Source: Lysobacter ciconiae | Lineage (GTDB): Bacteria; Pseudomonadota; Gammaproteobacteria; Xanthomonadales; Xanthomonadaceae | Assembly: GCF_015209725.1 (NCBI RefSeq) | Contig: NZ_CP063656.1 | Coordinates: forward strand, 310,001 to 374,000 | Direction of reading: 5' to 3' | DNA length: 64,000 nt | Shown here: positions 45,079-54,779 of the stretch, one piece after another | Position numbering within the stretch: position 1 is the first letter of the stretch | How the letters are laid out: each line of letters begins with the position of its first letter | Translations under genes and position numbers: made by a program | The notes under the pieces: generated by a model | Databases searched by the model: none | The model's input: only the letters and a program-made list of their open reading frames with translations | What the model was told of the DNA's origin: nothing

Positions 45079-45833
45079 GCCGACAGCGCTGGGTGATGGA
45101 CCTGGGCAACACGCGGCTGAAGATCGCTCCGCTGGACCTCGACGGCCGCGTTGGTGAGGCGATTGCCCTCGAGCACCGCGGTGCCGATCTCGCCGCGCTG
45201 GCGGCGCGGCTGCCGCCGCGGATGGAAGTCGCCTATCTGGCCAGCGTCGCCGATGAAGGTCTGCGGGTCGCGCTGCTGGACCTGCTGGCGGCTCGCTGCC
45301 AACGCATTTCGCTGGCGCGAACGCAGCGACGATGGGGCGAGCTGCGCATCGCCTACGCCGATCCCGCGCGGCTGGGGGTCGACCGGTTTCTGGCGATGAT
45401 CGCAGCACACGACCATGCCAGGGGCACCCACCCGGGCACGCCGGTGCTGGTGTGCGGGGTCGGCACCGCGCTGACCCTGGACCTGATCGACGCCGAGGCA
45501 CGACACGTCGGCGGGCGCATCGCGCCTTCACCGACCCTGATGCGCCAGGCGCTCAACCAGCAGGTGGCACAGCTGCCGCCCAGCGGCGGCCGCTACGTGG
45601 ACTTCGCCGTGGACACGCCTGATGCACTGGTTTCCGGATGTGTCGGGGCAGCGCTGGGGCTGATCGAGCGCAGCCTGGCCGATGCCCAGACGCGCCTGGG
45701 CGCCGCGCCAATCCTGTATCTGCACGGCGGTGGCGGCGAGGAGCTGCGGGCCTTGCTGCGGCAGGCGCGCTGGTCGCCGCGCCTGGTCCTGGACGGTCTC
45801 GCGCAATGGGCCGCGATCGAGAAACCCGCTTGA
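45075..45833 (+). CDS. coaX: Type III pantothenate kinase CoaX
   Basis: First step of coenzyme A synthesis, phosphorylating pantothenate. The 252-residue protein has the acetate-kinase-type motifs 'MDLGNTRLKIAPL' (DxGNT-K), 'GVDRFLAMIAAH' (GxDR) and 'VLVCGVGTALTLDLIDAEA'. It overlaps birA by ATGA, a common birA-coaX arrangement. Downstream, 37 bases away, is the SPOR-like protein gene in the same direction. Confidence 0.95.
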   Translation: MSRQRWVMDLGNTRLKIAPLDLDGRVGEAIALEHRGADLAALAARLPPRMEVAYLASVADEGLRVALLDLLAARCQRISLARTQRRWGELRIAYADPARLGVDRFLAMIAAHDHARGTHPGTPVLVCGVGTALTLDLIDAEARHVGGRIAPSPTLMRQALNQQVAQLPPSGGRYVDFAVDTPDALVSGCVGAALGLIERSLADAQTRLGAAPILYLHGGGGEELRALLRQARWSPRLVLDGLAQWAAIEKPA

Positions 45834-45870
45834 GTCCGACTGCCGCGCCCGGGCGGCTACAATCGCCGCC

Positions 45871-46611
45871 ATGTTGATACGCGCCCTGGTCATCCTGCTG
45901 CTGGTGCTCAACCTGGGCGTTGCGCTGTGGGGCGCGCTGGCGACCGGGTCGACGCCGCCCGCCGCGCCGACCGACAGCCCGCCAGGCGTGGAGCGCCTGC
46001 AGCTGGTGACAGACGCCGCCGAGCCGGACGAACCAACGCAAGCCACGGCGCCGAGGATGTCGGTCATCCCCGCCCAGTGCGCCAGTTTCGGTCCCTACGA
46101 CACGGCCGACATCGCATCCGCGCTGGGCAAGCGCATCCGGTTGGAGGGCCTGGCCGGCAGCGACCCAGGCGCGCAGGTGGTCCAGACCACGGTCCGCGCC
46201 GAACCCGGTCGCGCGCCGCGCAGCTGGCGGGTCCTGCTGCCGGCGATGTCCAGCGCCGCCGAGGCCGACGCCGTGGCCCAGCGGATCGTTGCGACCGGCT
46301 TCAAGGACTACTACGTCATCCGCGAGGGCGACGACGCGAACGCCATTGCGCTGGGTCTGTTCCGCAACGAGCAGGCCGCGCAGATGCGCGGCGAGACCCT
46401 GCGCAAGGCCGGGTTTGACGTCGTCGTCGAGCCGGTGGGAGCAGGCCCGGAAGAACATTGGCTCGTCATCGCCACCGACGCGCCGTTCGACGCCGAAGCC
46501 GCCCGCGCGCAACTGGCCGCCGCGCGCACCCAAGCAGTGAGTTGCGACGATCTGGCGCCGCGCGCGGCGACTGCGCACGCGGAACTGGGGGATACTCCCG
46601 CGGCGCGCTAG
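45871..46611 (+). CDS. SPOR-domain-like inner-membrane protein
   Basis: The 246-residue protein has one N-terminal helix (MLIRALVILLLVLNLGVALW) and a periplasmic part. Pro-rich linker residues 30-60 precede two repeats that resemble SPOR/septal-binding folds: 'SFGPYDTADIASALGKRIRL' with 'WRVLLPAMSSAAEADAVAQR', and 'LGLFRNEQAAQMRGETLRKA'. SPOR domains bind denuded peptidoglycan at division sites; the match here is by pattern only. It is the third gene of the birA-coaX run, and it ends 12 bases before tRNA-Thr. Confidence 0.75.
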   Translation: MLIRALVILLLVLNLGVALWGALATGSTPPAAPTDSPPGVERLQLVTDAAEPDEPTQATAPRMSVIPAQCASFGPYDTADIASALGKRIRLEGLAGSDPGAQVVQTTVRAEPGRAPRSWRVLLPAMSSAAEADAVAQRIVATGFKDYYVIREGDDANAIALGLFRNEQAAQMRGETLRKAGFDVVVEPVGAGPEEHWLVIATDAPFDAEAARAQLAAARTQAVSCDDLAPRAATAHAELGDTPAAR

Positions 46612-46623
46612 AATTGGCGTTTC

Positions 46624-46699
46624 GCCGGCTTAGCTCAGTTGGTAGAGCAACCGCCTTGTAAGCGGTAGGTCGTCAGTTCGACTCTGACAGCCGGCACCA
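46624..46699 (+). tRNA. tRNA-Thr (UGU)
   Basis: The 76-base gene folds as a full cloverleaf. The acceptor stem GCCGGCT pairs with AGCCGGC, the D arm reads AGCTCAGTTGGTAGAGC, the anticodon stem ACCGC/GCGGT encloses the loop CTTGTAA with anticodon TGT, and the T arm GTCAG-TTCGACT-CTGAC is standard. CCA is encoded at the 3' end. It is followed by the arginase gene. Confidence 0.97.
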
Positions 46700-46715
46700 A
46701 GGCATGGAGGTCCGC

Positions 46716-47639
46716 ATGAAGCGCAGCTATCCCCCCGTATCCCTAATTGGCGCGCCCACCGACGTGGGCGCCGGTCACCAGGGCGGACGCCTGGGGCCGG
46801 AAGCGCTGCGGATCGCCGGTCTGGGCGAGGCCCTGCAGGCGCGCGGCGTGGACGTCGTGGATCGCGGCAACCTGGACGGGCCGCGCAATCCGTGGATCGG
46901 GCCGGTCGAGGGCTACCGCCACATCGACGAGGTCACCGAGTGGAACCGGCTGGCGATGGAGGCGGTGTATGCCGAGCTGGCTGCAGGCCGCATGCCGGTC
47001 CTGCTCGGCGGCGACCATTGCCTGGGCATCGGCTCCGTCACCGCCGTCGCGCGTCACTGCCGGGAGACCGGCAAGAAGCTGCGCCTGCTCTGGCTGGACG
47101 CGCACGCGGACTTCAACACCAGTGAGGTCACCCCGTCGGGCAATATCCACGGCATGCCCGTGGCCTGCCTGTGTGGCCTGGGGCCCCGCCAGTTGACCCA
47201 TCTGGGCGGCAATGCACCGGCGATGGATCCCTCGGCCGTGCGCCAGGTCGGCATCCGCTCGGTGGATGAGGGCGAGAAGCGTCTGGTCAAGGAGTACGGA
47301 CTGGACGTCTACGACATGCGCTACATCGACGAGGTCGGGATGAAGCAGGTCATGGAGGAGGCGTTGGCCGGAATGGACGATGACACCCACCTGCACGTCA
47401 GCTTCGACGTCGACTTCCTCGACCCCAGCGTGGCCCCGGGCGTTGGCACCACCGTGCCGGGCGGGCCGAACTACCGCGAGGCGCAACTGGTGATGGAGAT
47501 GATCGCCGACAGCGGGCGCATGGCGTCACTGGACATCATGGAGCTCAATCCCATCCTCGACCGCGACAACATGACGGCGCTGGTGGCGGTGGATCTGGTG
47601 GAGAGCCTGTTCGGCAAGTCCACGCTGATGCGCGCCTGA
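46716..47639 (+). CDS. rocF: Arginase
   Basis: Hydrolyses arginine to ornithine and urea using a binuclear manganese site. The 307-residue protein has all three family signatures: 'VLLGGDHCLGIGSV', 'LLWLDAHADFNT' and 'HVSFDVDFLDPSVAPGVG'. GGAGG precedes the ATG at 46716, which I prefer over an ATG four codons upstream. A urea-like symporter lies 25 kb away and a CtlX-type enzyme 7 kb away, both compatible with arginine/urea nitrogen metabolism, but no operon links them. Confidence 0.95.
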   Translation: MKRSYPPVSLIGAPTDVGAGHQGGRLGPEALRIAGLGEALQARGVDVVDRGNLDGPRNPWIGPVEGYRHIDEVTEWNRLAMEAVYAELAAGRMPVLLGGDHCLGIGSVTAVARHCRETGKKLRLLWLDAHADFNTSEVTPSGNIHGMPVACLCGLGPRQLTHLGGNAPAMDPSAVRQVGIRSVDEGEKRLVKEYGLDVYDMRYIDEVGMKQVMEEALAGMDDDTHLHVSFDVDFLDPSVAPGVGTTVPGGPNYREAQLVMEMIADSGRMASLDIMELNPILDRDNMTALVAVDLVESLFGKSTLMRA

Positions 47640-47797
47640 ACGGGACCCCGCGGTTTTTTCGACCAGCCGCCGCGGTCCACGCTGACTTCACATCCAGTCA
47701 CGCGATGATGTCGCCAAGGTCGCATTCATGGCGACCGGATCCATACCACCGAGGTGTTCTGGCCATCGTGGTCCGACCCGGCAAAAAGGAGAAAGCG

Positions 47798-47950
47798 ATG
47801 AAGCGTGTTATTGCCCTGATGATGGTGTCGATGTTTTCGCTGGGAATGCTGACTGCGTGCAACACCATGGCCGGAGCCGGCCAGGACGTGCAGAAGGCCG
47901 GTGAGAAGGTCGAGAAGAAGGCCGAGGACTGCAAGGACGGCCGCTGCTGA
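47798..47950 (+). CDS. Entericidin-like small lipoprotein
   Basis: The 50-residue protein has a lipoprotein signal 'MFSLGMLTACNTMAGAGQDV', with a lipobox ending in Cys21. The mature part is short and charged ('KAGEKVEKKAEDCKDGRC') with a C-terminal cysteine. This matches the entericidin A/B family, small envelope lipoproteins linked to stress and programmed-death antidote/toxin pairs. GGAG lies upstream of the ATG. A terminator follows about 55 bases downstream. Confidence 0.88.
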   Translation: MKRVIALMMVSMFSLGMLTACNTMAGAGQDVQKAGEKVEKKAEDCKDGRC

Positions 47951-48006
47951 CAGGCAGTCACCCGAGCCGCCATTGCGCGGATCGCAGGTAACAGGAACAA
48001 CAAAAG

Positions 48007-48027
48007 ACCGGGGCAACCCGGTTTTTT
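48007..48027 (+). terminator. Intrinsic terminator after the entericidin-like gene
   Basis: ACCGGG and CCCGGT form a 6-bp stem with a GCAA loop, directly followed by TTTTTT. It ends the small-lipoprotein transcript. Confidence 0.85.
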
Positions 48028-48178
48028 GTTTCCCACGTTTAAGCCCGAACCCAAGCAGTGTTCAGGTTGATGAAGTCAGCCGTGACGCAGCGATGACCTG
48101 CCGTGAACATGCACCGTGCGATCGTGGCTGCGTGGTTAACGAACCGCATTTCCCCACAGATAAACGAGGTTAGACACC

Positions 48179-48379
48179 ATGAACAAGGACATCATTGCCG
48201 GCAAGTGGACCCAGGTGAAGGGCAAGGCGAAGGCCAAATGGGGCGACCTGACCGACGACGTGTTCGATGTTGCCGAGGGCAACTCGGAGTATCTGGCGGG
48301 CAAGCTGCAGGAGCAGTACGGCTGGACCCGCGAGCGCGCCGAGGAAGAAGTGTCGAACTTCGGTCGCACGCTCGACTGA
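48179..48379 (+). CDS. CsbD family stress protein
   Basis: A 66-residue cytoplasmic protein. 'GKWTQVKGKAKAKWGDLTDD' and 'GNSEYLAGKLQEQYGWTRER' are the CsbD hallmark (Pfam CsbD, also YjbJ). These proteins accumulate under general stress in many bacteria, with unknown molecular function. The ATG at 48179 follows GAGGTTAG. A strong terminator lies downstream at 48456. Confidence 0.95.
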   Translation: MNKDIIAGKWTQVKGKAKAKWGDLTDDVFDVAEGNSEYLAGKLQEQYGWTRERAEEEVSNFGRTLD

Positions 48380-48455
48380 TACCGCAGCGGCGCTGACCCC
48401 GACGCATTGGCGTCGCCGGTCGCACTGCAGCGCATACATCGAGAGTCGCATTACG

Positions 48456-48480
48456 ACGGGCCGGGAAACCGGCCCGTTTT
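48456..48480 (+). terminator. Intrinsic terminator after csbD
   Basis: ACGGGCCGG and CCGGCCCGT form a 9-bp stem with a GAAA loop, followed by a run of T. It stops the csbD transcript ahead of trpS. Confidence 0.9.
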
Positions 48481-48568
48481 CATGTGCGCACCCCGCCCCG
48501 ACGCCTTACCCGCGTGTGCAATCGGATCGGCCGGGTACACTGGCCCGCCACCAGACCCCCCGTGCACC

Positions 48569-49912
<1,344 letters not shown>

Positions 49913-49986
49913 ATTCTGATGGGCAGATGACCGCGCCGGCCGCGCCGGCCCGGGGAAGTGGGACTCCAACCGTCACCGCACACAGT

Positions 49987-50012
49987 AGGAAGCCGGGTCG
50001 CCCCGGCTTCCT
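49987..50012. terminator. Bidirectional hairpin between trpS and the E2 gene
   Basis: AGGAAGCCGGG and CCCGGCTTCCT form an 11-bp stem with a TCGC loop. It lies between the convergent trpS and the dehydrogenase operon. No T run follows on the plus strand, so termination may be Rho-assisted. Confidence 0.7.
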
Positions 50013-50046
50013 GCGTTACAGCGGTGCCAAAAGCCGGAGCCTTCGG

Positions 50047-51456
50047 TCAGTTGGGCAGCGCCAGGTCGTCCAGCAGCGCCTTCAGGAACCGCGCGGCCTC
50101 GCCACCGGTGGCGGCGCGATGGTCGAAGGTCAGCGAAATCGGCATCCGCCGGTGCACCTCGATGCCACCGATCACCGCGACCACGTCGTGGGAGAGCTTG
50201 CCGGCGCCGACAATCGCCACCGTCGGCGGCACCACCACCGGCGTGGCATAGCGGCCGGCGAACATGCCGAAGTTGGACAGGCTGATGGTGTAGCCCGACA
50301 GCTCGCTGGCCGGGATCGAACGGTCCTCGACCTGCGCGCGCAGGCGCTTGATCGCCGAACGGATGCCGTTGCCGTCGAGCACGTCCGCGTTGCGCAGGGC
50401 GGGCACGAACAGGCCATCGTCGGTGTCCACCGCAATGCCGATGTCGACATGCGGATGCAGCGTGCGCACCAGCTTGTCGCCGTCGAACCAGGCGTTGAGC
50501 GCGGGAACTTCCTTGCAGGCATTGCAGATGGCGCGGATAAGGCGCGCGGTGATGTCCTGCTTGCCGATCCAGCCATGCAGGTCGGCGTCATCGACCAGGG
50601 TCGTCGGCACGACCTGCGCGTGCGCCGCTGCCATCACGCGGGCCATGTTGCGACGCACGCCCTTGAGCTGTTCGGGCTGGCCGCTGGCGGCGACGCCCGG
50701 CGGCTGGGTGCGCATCGGCTTGCCGGCCTGCGACAGGGTGCTGCGCGCGGCAGCGGGGTTGGCGGCGGGTTGTGCAGCCGGCGCGGGGGCTGCGGCTGGC
50801 GACTGGCGGACCGGTGCGGCACCCACGGCCGCGCTGCCGTCAGCGGCGGCTTTCTTGACATCGGCCATGGTGACCACGCCGTCGGTGCCGGTGGCGGCCA
50901 CGCGGCTCAGGTCGACCTTCAGCTTGCGGGCCATGGCGCGCACGGCCGGCATCGCCTTGACGCCACCGGCGGTGCTGGCCTGCTCGCTGCGCACCGCATC
51001 GGAGGACTGCATCGCGCCGACCACCGTGCCGCTGTCCGCGCGCGGCGCGCCTTCGGCAGGCGCCTCGCCGTCGGCACTGATCGCGCCGCCGTCGTCGGAG
51101 GCGACCACCTTGTCGTCGCGGCCCGGATCCTCGCTGCCCACGCCCTTGCCCGGCGCCGGAGGTCCGTGGCCGTGCCCGGTGTCCTGGCCTGCCGCCCGCT
51201 GGGGCAGCGAGGCATCGACCTCGAACTCGACCAGCATCGCGCCGGTATTGACGACGTCGCCGGCCTCACCGGCCAGCTTGAGGATCTTGCCCGACACCGG
51301 CGAGGGCAACTCGACCACCGCCTTGGCGGTCTCCATCGATACCAGCGTCTCGTCCAGGCGGATCGTGTCGCCCACCTTGACCGACCATTCCACGATGGTC
51401 GCGTCCGGCAGGCCCTCGCCCAGGTCGGGCAGGTAGAACGTGTTCTTGTTGCTCAT
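50047..51456 (-). CDS. bkdB: 2-oxoacid dehydrogenase E2 (acyltransferase), active-site Asp replaced
   Basis: Dihydrolipoyl acyltransferase core of the dehydrogenase complex, 469 residues. The lipoyl domain carries 'VSMETAKAVVELPSPV' (lipoyl Lys), followed by an acidic/Ala-Pro linker, a peripheral-subunit-binding domain ('AVRAMARKLKVDLSRVAATG') and the catalytic domain. The last motif, normally HxxxDG in 'DHRVIDGA', reads 'FDHRAATGGEAARFL': the His is kept but the Asp is Thr. It follows E1-beta by 84 bases and completes an E1a-E1b-E2 operon; no E3 gene is in view. Branched-chain or pyruvate specificity is not decided. Confidence 0.92.
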   Translation of the reverse strand: MSNKNTFYLPDLGEGLPDATIVEWSVKVGDTIRLDETLVSMETAKAVVELPSPVSGKILKLAGEAGDVVNTGAMLVEFEVDASLPQRAAGQDTGHGHGPPAPGKGVGSEDPGRDDKVVASDDGGAISADGEAPAEGAPRADSGTVVGAMQSSDAVRSEQASTAGGVKAMPAVRAMARKLKVDLSRVAATGTDGVVTMADVKKAAADGSAAVGAAPVRQSPAAAPAPAAQPAANPAAARSTLSQAGKPMRTQPPGVAASGQPEQLKGVRRNMARVMAAAHAQVVPTTLVDDADLHGWIGKQDITARLIRAICNACKEVPALNAWFDGDKLVRTLHPHVDIGIAVDTDDGLFVPALRNADVLDGNGIRSAIKRLRAQVEDRSIPASELSGYTISLSNFGMFAGRYATPVVVPPTVAIVGAGKLSHDVVAVIGGIEVHRRMPISLTFDHRAATGGEAARFLKALLDDLALPN

Positions 51457-51540
51457 GGCAGTCCTTCTATGTGCTTGGGCCTATCTGCGTGGGCGCCCGG
51501 AGCGCCCGGCATGGCATCGGTGGAATTCTGGCGCGTTGGC

Positions 51541-52542
51541 TCAGCTGGCCGCCATCGCGCGCCGGGCCGCCTCGACCACCCGCTCAACGCTGGGCAGGTA
51601 CTTCATCTCCAGGCGGAACAGCGGGATGTGGGTGTCGTAGCCGGTGACGCGCTCGACCGGGGCGACCAGGTCGTACATCGACTCCTCGGCCAGACGCGCG
51701 GCGATCTCGGCACCGAAGCCTGCGGTCTTGGGCGCCTCGTGCACGATCACGCAGCGTCCGGTCCGCGACACCGACTCGGCGATCGTCGCGAAGTCCAGCG
51801 GTCGCAGGGTGGCGACGTCGATGACCTCGGCGCTGATGCCTTCGGCCTCCAGCTTCTCGGCGGCCTCCAGCGCTTCCTTCACCTGCGCGCCCCAGGTCAC
51901 CAGGGTCACGTCGGTCCCGTCGCGCAGCACGTAGCAGACGTCCAGCGGCAGGGCCTCGCCGTCGTCGGGCACGACCTCCTTGTACTGGCGGTAGATGCGC
52001 TTGGGCTCGAAGAAGATCACCGGGTCGGGCTCGCGGATCGCCGCCAGCAGCATGCCGTAGGCGCGCTGCGGCGATGACGGCATGACCACGCGCAGGCCGG
52101 GCACGTTGGTGAAGATCGCCTCGTTGGCCTCGCTGTGGTGCTCCGGCGCACGGATGCCGCCGCCCCAGGGCACGCGCAGCACCATCGGGCAGGTCAGCCG
52201 GCCGCGGGTGCGGTAGCGCATGCGCGCGGCGTGGCAGACGATGAAGTCGACCATCGGGTACATGAAGCCGTCGAACTGGGCCTCGGCGATCGGCCGCATG
52301 CCCTGGCTGGCCATGCCCACGGTCAGGCCGGCGATGGTGGTCTCGTCCAGTGGCGTATCGATGACGCGGTCGGAACCGAACTTCGCGTGCAGGCCGGCGG
52401 TGGCGCGGAACACGCCGCCGTTGACGCCGACGTCCTCGCCCAGCACCACGACGCTGTCATCGGCGCGCAACTCGTAGGCCATCGCCTGGGTCAGCGCCTC
52501 GATCAGGGTAATTGCGGCGGGGGCATTGGTGGTGGTGCTCAT
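51541..52542 (-). CDS. bkdA2: 2-oxoacid dehydrogenase E1 component, beta subunit
   Basis: The 333-residue protein is the transketolase-like beta subunit of E1, with 'VVVLGEDVGVNGGVFRATAG' at its N-terminus and 'HHSEANEAIFTNVPGLRVVM' in the pyrimidine-binding domain, and the C-terminal 'LVTWGAQVKEALEAAEKLE' domain. It overlaps the alpha-subunit stop by ATGA. Together with the alpha subunit it decarboxylates a branched-chain 2-oxoacid or pyruvate with thiamine diphosphate and passes the acyl group to E2. Confidence 0.95.
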   Translation of the reverse strand: MSTTTNAPAAITLIEALTQAMAYELRADDSVVVLGEDVGVNGGVFRATAGLHAKFGSDRVIDTPLDETTIAGLTVGMASQGMRPIAEAQFDGFMYPMVDFIVCHAARMRYRTRGRLTCPMVLRVPWGGGIRAPEHHSEANEAIFTNVPGLRVVMPSSPQRAYGMLLAAIREPDPVIFFEPKRIYRQYKEVVPDDGEALPLDVCYVLRDGTDVTLVTWGAQVKEALEAAEKLEAEGISAEVIDVATLRPLDFATIAESVSRTGRCVIVHEAPKTAGFGAEIAARLAEESMYDLVAPVERVTGYDTHIPLFRLEMKYLPSVERVVEAARRAMAAS

Positions 52543-53612
52543 GCCCGGCCCTCCCGGTCGATGGCTTGTTGGCGCTGTTCCAGCAGGTCCGGCGGTGGAT
52601 CGGCGTAGAGGTAGTCGAACATCGCCTCGACCGGCTGCACCGGGGTTTCCAGATAGGCGTTGATCTCGATGTCGACCAGGCGGCCGCACTCCTCGATCCA
52701 CTCCGCCTCCTGCTCCTCCGACCAAAGGCCCTGGTCGGTCAAGTAGGTGCGCAGGCGCAGCATCGGCTCGCGGGTCCAGCCGTCCTTCACCTCGGCCTCG
52801 TCGCGGTAGCGGCTGGCGTCATCGGCGGTGGTGTGGTCGTGCAGGCGGTAGGTCATGAACTCGATCACGCTGCCGCCTTCGCCGTTGCGCGCACGCTCGG
52901 TGGCCAGGCGCATCGCTTCCAGAACCGCGATCAGGTCGTTGCCGTCCACCTGCAGGCAGTGCAGGCCGCCGGCCAGGCCCTTCTGGGCGAGCGTCTCGGC
53001 ACCGGTCTGCGCGTGGCGGGGCACCGAGATCGCCCAGCCGTTGTTGATCACGCACAACACCAGCGGCGAGGTGAACGCGCCGGCCGAGTTGAGCGCAGCG
53101 TAGAAATCGGTCTTCGACGAGCCGCCATCGCCGCAGCACGCCACGGCAATGCGAGGCTGCTTGCGCAATTTGAACGACAGCGCCGCGCCGGCCGCCATCA
53201 GGCACTGGGTCGAGATCGGCACGCACCAGGGGTAGTCGTGCGGCGCGTCGGCGAAGTCGTTGCCACGCTCGTCGCCGCCCCAGTAGAGCAGCACGTCGCG
53301 CGGTTTCACCCCGCGCATGAACTGCGCGCCGTACTCGCGGTAGCTGGGGGCGAACACGTCCTCGGGCCGCATCGAGGCGCCGATGCCGACGTGGGTCGCC
53401 TCATGGCCCAGGCTGGCGGCATACGTGCCCAGCTTGCCGGTGCGCTGCAGCTTGATCGCCTTGCTGTCGAAGGTCCGCACGAACAGCATCTGCTTGAACA
53501 GCGGCACCAGTGTCTTGGGATCGCGGAACGCCTCGGGCAGTTCGCCGACCGGCTTGCCGTCCTCGCCAAGGTATTGCATGTACTTGATTTCAAATGTCGC
53601 AGCAACCTTCAT
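52539..53612 (-). CDS. bkdA1: 2-oxoacid dehydrogenase E1 component, alpha subunit
   Basis: The 357-residue thiamine-diphosphate-binding subunit shows the GDG-NN motif: 'CCGDGGSSKTDFYAALNSAG' to 'NNGWAISVPRH'. 'PEDVFAPSYREYGAQFMRGV' and 'YRLHDHTTADDASRYR' are typical of BCKDH and related PDH E1-alpha. It is the first gene of the operon, divergent from kynA by 134 bases. Xanthomonads use such complexes to make branched-chain fatty-acid primers, so a BCKDH role is plausible but not proven. Confidence 0.95.
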   Translation of the reverse strand: MKVAATFEIKYMQYLGEDGKPVGELPEAFRDPKTLVPLFKQMLFVRTFDSKAIKLQRTGKLGTYAASLGHEATHVGIGASMRPEDVFAPSYREYGAQFMRGVKPRDVLLYWGGDERGNDFADAPHDYPWCVPISTQCLMAAGAALSFKLRKQPRIAVACCGDGGSSKTDFYAALNSAGAFTSPLVLCVINNGWAISVPRHAQTGAETLAQKGLAGGLHCLQVDGNDLIAVLEAMRLATERARNGEGGSVIEFMTYRLHDHTTADDASRYRDEAEVKDGWTREPMLRLRTYLTDQGLWSEEQEAEWIEECGRLVDIEINAYLETPVQPVEAMFDYLYADPPPDLLEQRQQAIDREGRA

Positions 53613-53746
53613 TGCTTGATTCCCAGGAGCCCACGAAAGTTGCCCATGATACCGGTCCGGCGTCGAAAGACCGTTGCGCGCTGCCGCAAAAGCCGTCGCG
53701 GCGGCGTTTTGATCGGTTAGGCTTGGGAGTTAGCTGAGGAGCGGCC

Positions 53747-54604
53747 ATGACTTCGGACACCAACGAGCGCGCACTGGAAACCGGCATCCACACCGACCTG
53801 GCCGGACGGATGAGCTATGGCGGCTACCTGCGCCTGGACCGTCTCCTGGATGCGCAGCAGCCGGTGTCCGATCCGCCCGAGCACGACGAGATGCTGTTCA
53901 TCGTCCAGCACCAGGTGTCCGAGCTGTGGCTGAAGCTGATCATCCACGAGCTGAAGGCGGCGATCGTGCATCTGCGCGCCGACGACCTGGGCGCCTGCCA
54001 GAAGGGATTCGCCCGCTGCAAGCAGGTGCTGCGCCAGTTGACCGAGATGTGGTCGGTGCTGGAAACGCTGACGCCGGCGGACTACATGAAATTCCGCGAC
54101 ACCCTCGGCCCGTCCTCGGGCTTCCAGTCGCTGCAGTACCGCGAGATGGAGTTCCTGCTGGGCAACAAGAACGCCGGCATGCTGCAGGTCTTCGCCCACG
54201 ACCCGGCCGCCGAGGCCACGCTGCGTGCCGCACTGGAGGGCCCGAGCCTGTACGACGAGGCGCTGCGCTATCTGGCTCGCCACGGCCATGACGTGCCCGC
54301 CCACCTGCTGGAGCGGGACTGGACCCGCAGCCACGTCTCTGATCCCGCCTTGCTGCCGGTGCTGGAGCGGATCTACGAGGAGTCCGGCGAAAACTGGCAG
54401 GCCTACCATCTGTGTGAGGACCTGGTCGATCTGGAGAGTCAGTTCCAGCTGTGGCGTTTCCGCCACATGCGCACGGTGATGCGGATCATCGGCTTCAAGC
54501 GCGGCACCGGCGGCTCGTCCGGCGTGGACTTCCTGAAGAAGGCGCTGGACCTGACCTTCTTCCCGGAGCTGTTCGAGGTGCGGACCCGGATTGGCATGGG
54601 GTAA
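53747..54604 (+). CDS. kynA: Tryptophan 2,3-dioxygenase
   Basis: Heme enzyme that opens the indole ring of tryptophan to N-formylkynurenine, first step of the kynurenine pathway. The 285-residue protein starts its core at 'YGGYLRLDRLLDAQQPVSDP' and includes 'FIVQHQVSELWLKLIIHELK', 'SSGFQSLQYREMEFLLGNKN' and the C-terminal 'FRHMRTVMRIIGFKRGTGGS' with the heme His. GAGGAG precedes the ATG. The other kynurenine genes are not in the window. It is divergent from the E1-alpha gene. Confidence 0.97.
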   Translation: MTSDTNERALETGIHTDLAGRMSYGGYLRLDRLLDAQQPVSDPPEHDEMLFIVQHQVSELWLKLIIHELKAAIVHLRADDLGACQKGFARCKQVLRQLTEMWSVLETLTPADYMKFRDTLGPSSGFQSLQYREMEFLLGNKNAGMLQVFAHDPAAEATLRAALEGPSLYDEALRYLARHGHDVPAHLLERDWTRSHVSDPALLPVLERIYEESGENWQAYHLCEDLVDLESQFQLWRFRHMRTVMRIIGFKRGTGGSSGVDFLKKALDLTFFPELFEVRTRIGMG

Positions 54605-54779
54605 CCCCCATTCAGCCATCAGCGCGGTTGACGCACCCGCGCGCCGTGGTTAAACCTAGTCGCTTCGTCCGGCGACCTGCCGGACCGATCCGCCCGTACT
54701 GACTGCCGCGCAGCGGTAGGGCATTTCCAGACAGGCGGCCGTCACGGCGTCGACCACTTCCCGGGGAGAAGCAACAGCA

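Noticed and set aside
49927..52077. 716-codon plus-strand frame opposite the E2/E1-beta genes
   Set aside because: Antisense shadow rich in His/Arg/Gly/Ala with no signature; the dehydrogenase genes are certain.
54627..54648. TTGACG ... TTAAAC considered as a sigma-70 promoter for the POT gene
   Set aside because: The -10 half matches poorly (3 of 6), so it is not reported as a feature.
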